From: VBDM01 sp964430565
GTDB lineage: Bacteria; Pseudomonadota; Gammaproteobacteria; Burkholderiales; SG8-39
Reading direction: 5' to 3'
Length of the DNA stretch: 64,000 nt
Assembly: GCA_964430565.1 (NCBI GenBank)
Contig: CAYSFD010000016.1
Span: 124,001-188,000 of the forward strand
Shown here: piece by piece, positions 63,354 to 64,000 of the stretch
How positions within the stretch are numbered: position 1 is the first letter of the stretch
How the letters are laid out: every line of letters starts with the position of its first letter
Translations under genes and position numbers: made by a program
The notes under the pieces: model-generated
Database searches by the model: none
Told to the model about the DNA's origin: nothing
Seen by the model: the letters and a program-made list of their open reading frames with translations, nothing else

Positions 63354-64000
63354 ATGAAACTTCTCTATTTCGACGACTTCAGGCTCGGCGTGCTCAAAGA
63401 GGACGCCGTCGTGGATGTTTCGAAGATCGTGCAAAGCATTCCGCACACCGGCCCGCACGACCTCATCAGCGGACTGATCGAGCGCTTCGCCGACTACCGG
63501 AAGAAACTGGAGAAGGCGGCGGCGGGCGGCCGCGGCATCCCGCTCAAGAAGGTCAAGATCCGCCCGCCGCTCCCGAAGCCCTGCAACATCGACTGCATGG
63601 CGGTGAACTACATGGAGGACGGGACGCGCTCGGAGCCCGCACCCATAAACGCATTCCACAAGTCTCCGAGCGCCGTGATCGGGGAGGGCGACACCATGGT
63701 GCTTCCCGACGTGCCCGCGAGCATCTTCGAGGGCGAAGCGGAGATGGCGCTGGTGATCGGCAAGCGTGCCTCCAACGTCAAGGCTGCGCAAGCCATGAAA
63801 TATGTGTTCGGCTATGTCAACTTCATCGACGGCTCGGCGCGCGACCTGCCGCCGGCGGGCAACACCTTCTACCAGATGAAGTCGCGCGACAGCTTCGCTC
63901 CCATGGGCCCTTACCTCGTCACCGCGGATGAAATCCGCGACCCGCACCGACTCCAGATCCGTCTATGGGTGAATGGTGTCCTCAAGCAGGACTTCAATAC
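63354..64000 (+). CDS. Fumarylacetoacetate hydrolase-family protein, 3' end outside window
   Basis: The visible 215 residues start MKLLYFDDFRLGVLKEDAVV and enter the FAH domain with PINAFHKSPSAVIGEGDTMV, ASIFEGEAEMALVIGKRASN (metal-binding Glu residues) and AMKYVFGYVNFIDGSARDLP. Members hydrolyse or hydrate C-C bonds in ring-fission products. An ACAGGGACGC site precedes the ATG. The stop lies beyond the end of the window. The preceding GST suggests a maleylacetoacetate-type isomerase/hydrolase pair, but the sequences do not prove it. Confidence 0.9.
   Translation, partial: MKLLYFDDFRLGVLKEDAVVDVSKIVQSIPHTGPHDLISGLIERFADYRKKLEKAAAGGRGIPLKKVKIRPPLPKPCNIDCMAVNYMEDGTRSEPAPINAFHKSPSAVIGEGDTMVLPDVPASIFEGEAEMALVIGKRASNVKAAQAMKYVFGYVNFIDGSARDLPPAGNTFYQMKSRDSFAPMGPYLVTADEIRDPHRLQIRLWVNGVLKQDFN

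Overview
The window is high-GC DNA, tightly packed with genes, and looks like the chromosome of a betaproteobacterium, probably of the Burkholderiales. The main reasons are the many TctC/Bug-type periplasmic binding proteins (three intact genes and one remnant), a TctAB pair, a complete TRAP transporter, a protocatechuate 4,5-cleavage cluster, Sox and molybdenum hydroxylase genes, and core genes (asnS, lon, bipA, two ABC-F ATPases) of proteobacterial type. No rRNA, tRNA or CRISPR array was seen. The placement is inference from gene content; no database search was run.

Region by region: 0-6.8 kb holds the end of a metal ABC permease, a D-aminoacylase-type amidohydrolase, an HpcH/HpaI aldolase with a metallo-hydrolase, an Acg-like nitroreductase preceded by a small Cys-containing protein under an FNR-like site, and a Bug protein. 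6.8-15 kb is an envelope and signalling block: a BamA-like outer-membrane protein, a secreted HEFTH metalloprotease fused to a propeller and a C-terminal barrel, a Ser/Thr kinase with two receiver domains, and a histidine kinase with an all-helical sensor. 15-21 kb carries TctAB, a PsiF-type protein and a TRAP (DctPQM) operon. 22.5-27.4 kb is catabolic: ligI-ligA-ligB-ligC, then a cobalt-type nitrile hydratase with its accessory protein.

27.4-36 kb mixes core genes (lon, an FKBP isomerase, an FHA-GGDEF protein) with accessory material: an SGNH hydrolase and a less GC-rich lipoprotein, a second broken copy of the nitrile hydratase accessory gene, a broken tctC and a transposase remnant. 36-44.3 kb holds bipA, a membrane protein, soxXYZA without soxB, and an IorAB-like molybdenum hydroxylase. 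44.5-50.9 kb has another BamA-like protein, an SDR/LigI-like pair, two Bug proteins and a small beta-barrel. 51-64 kb has a LOG protein, a propeller lipoprotein flanked by two copies of the LOG gene end, divergent uup and yheS-like genes, two MFS transporters, a hemerythrin protein with a perfect FNR box, an amidase, an AbrB/Doc toxin-antitoxin pair with a perfect operator palindrome, a GST and a partial FAH-family gene.

Taken together the genes suggest a heterotroph that scavenges carboxylates and breaks down aromatics and nitriles, with some oxygen-responsive control (two FNR-like sites) and possibly sulfur oxidation. The most unusual parts are the protease/propeller/barrel protein beside the kinase pair, the sox cluster with a non-standard SoxY tail, and two places where a gene's 3' end is duplicated nearby.
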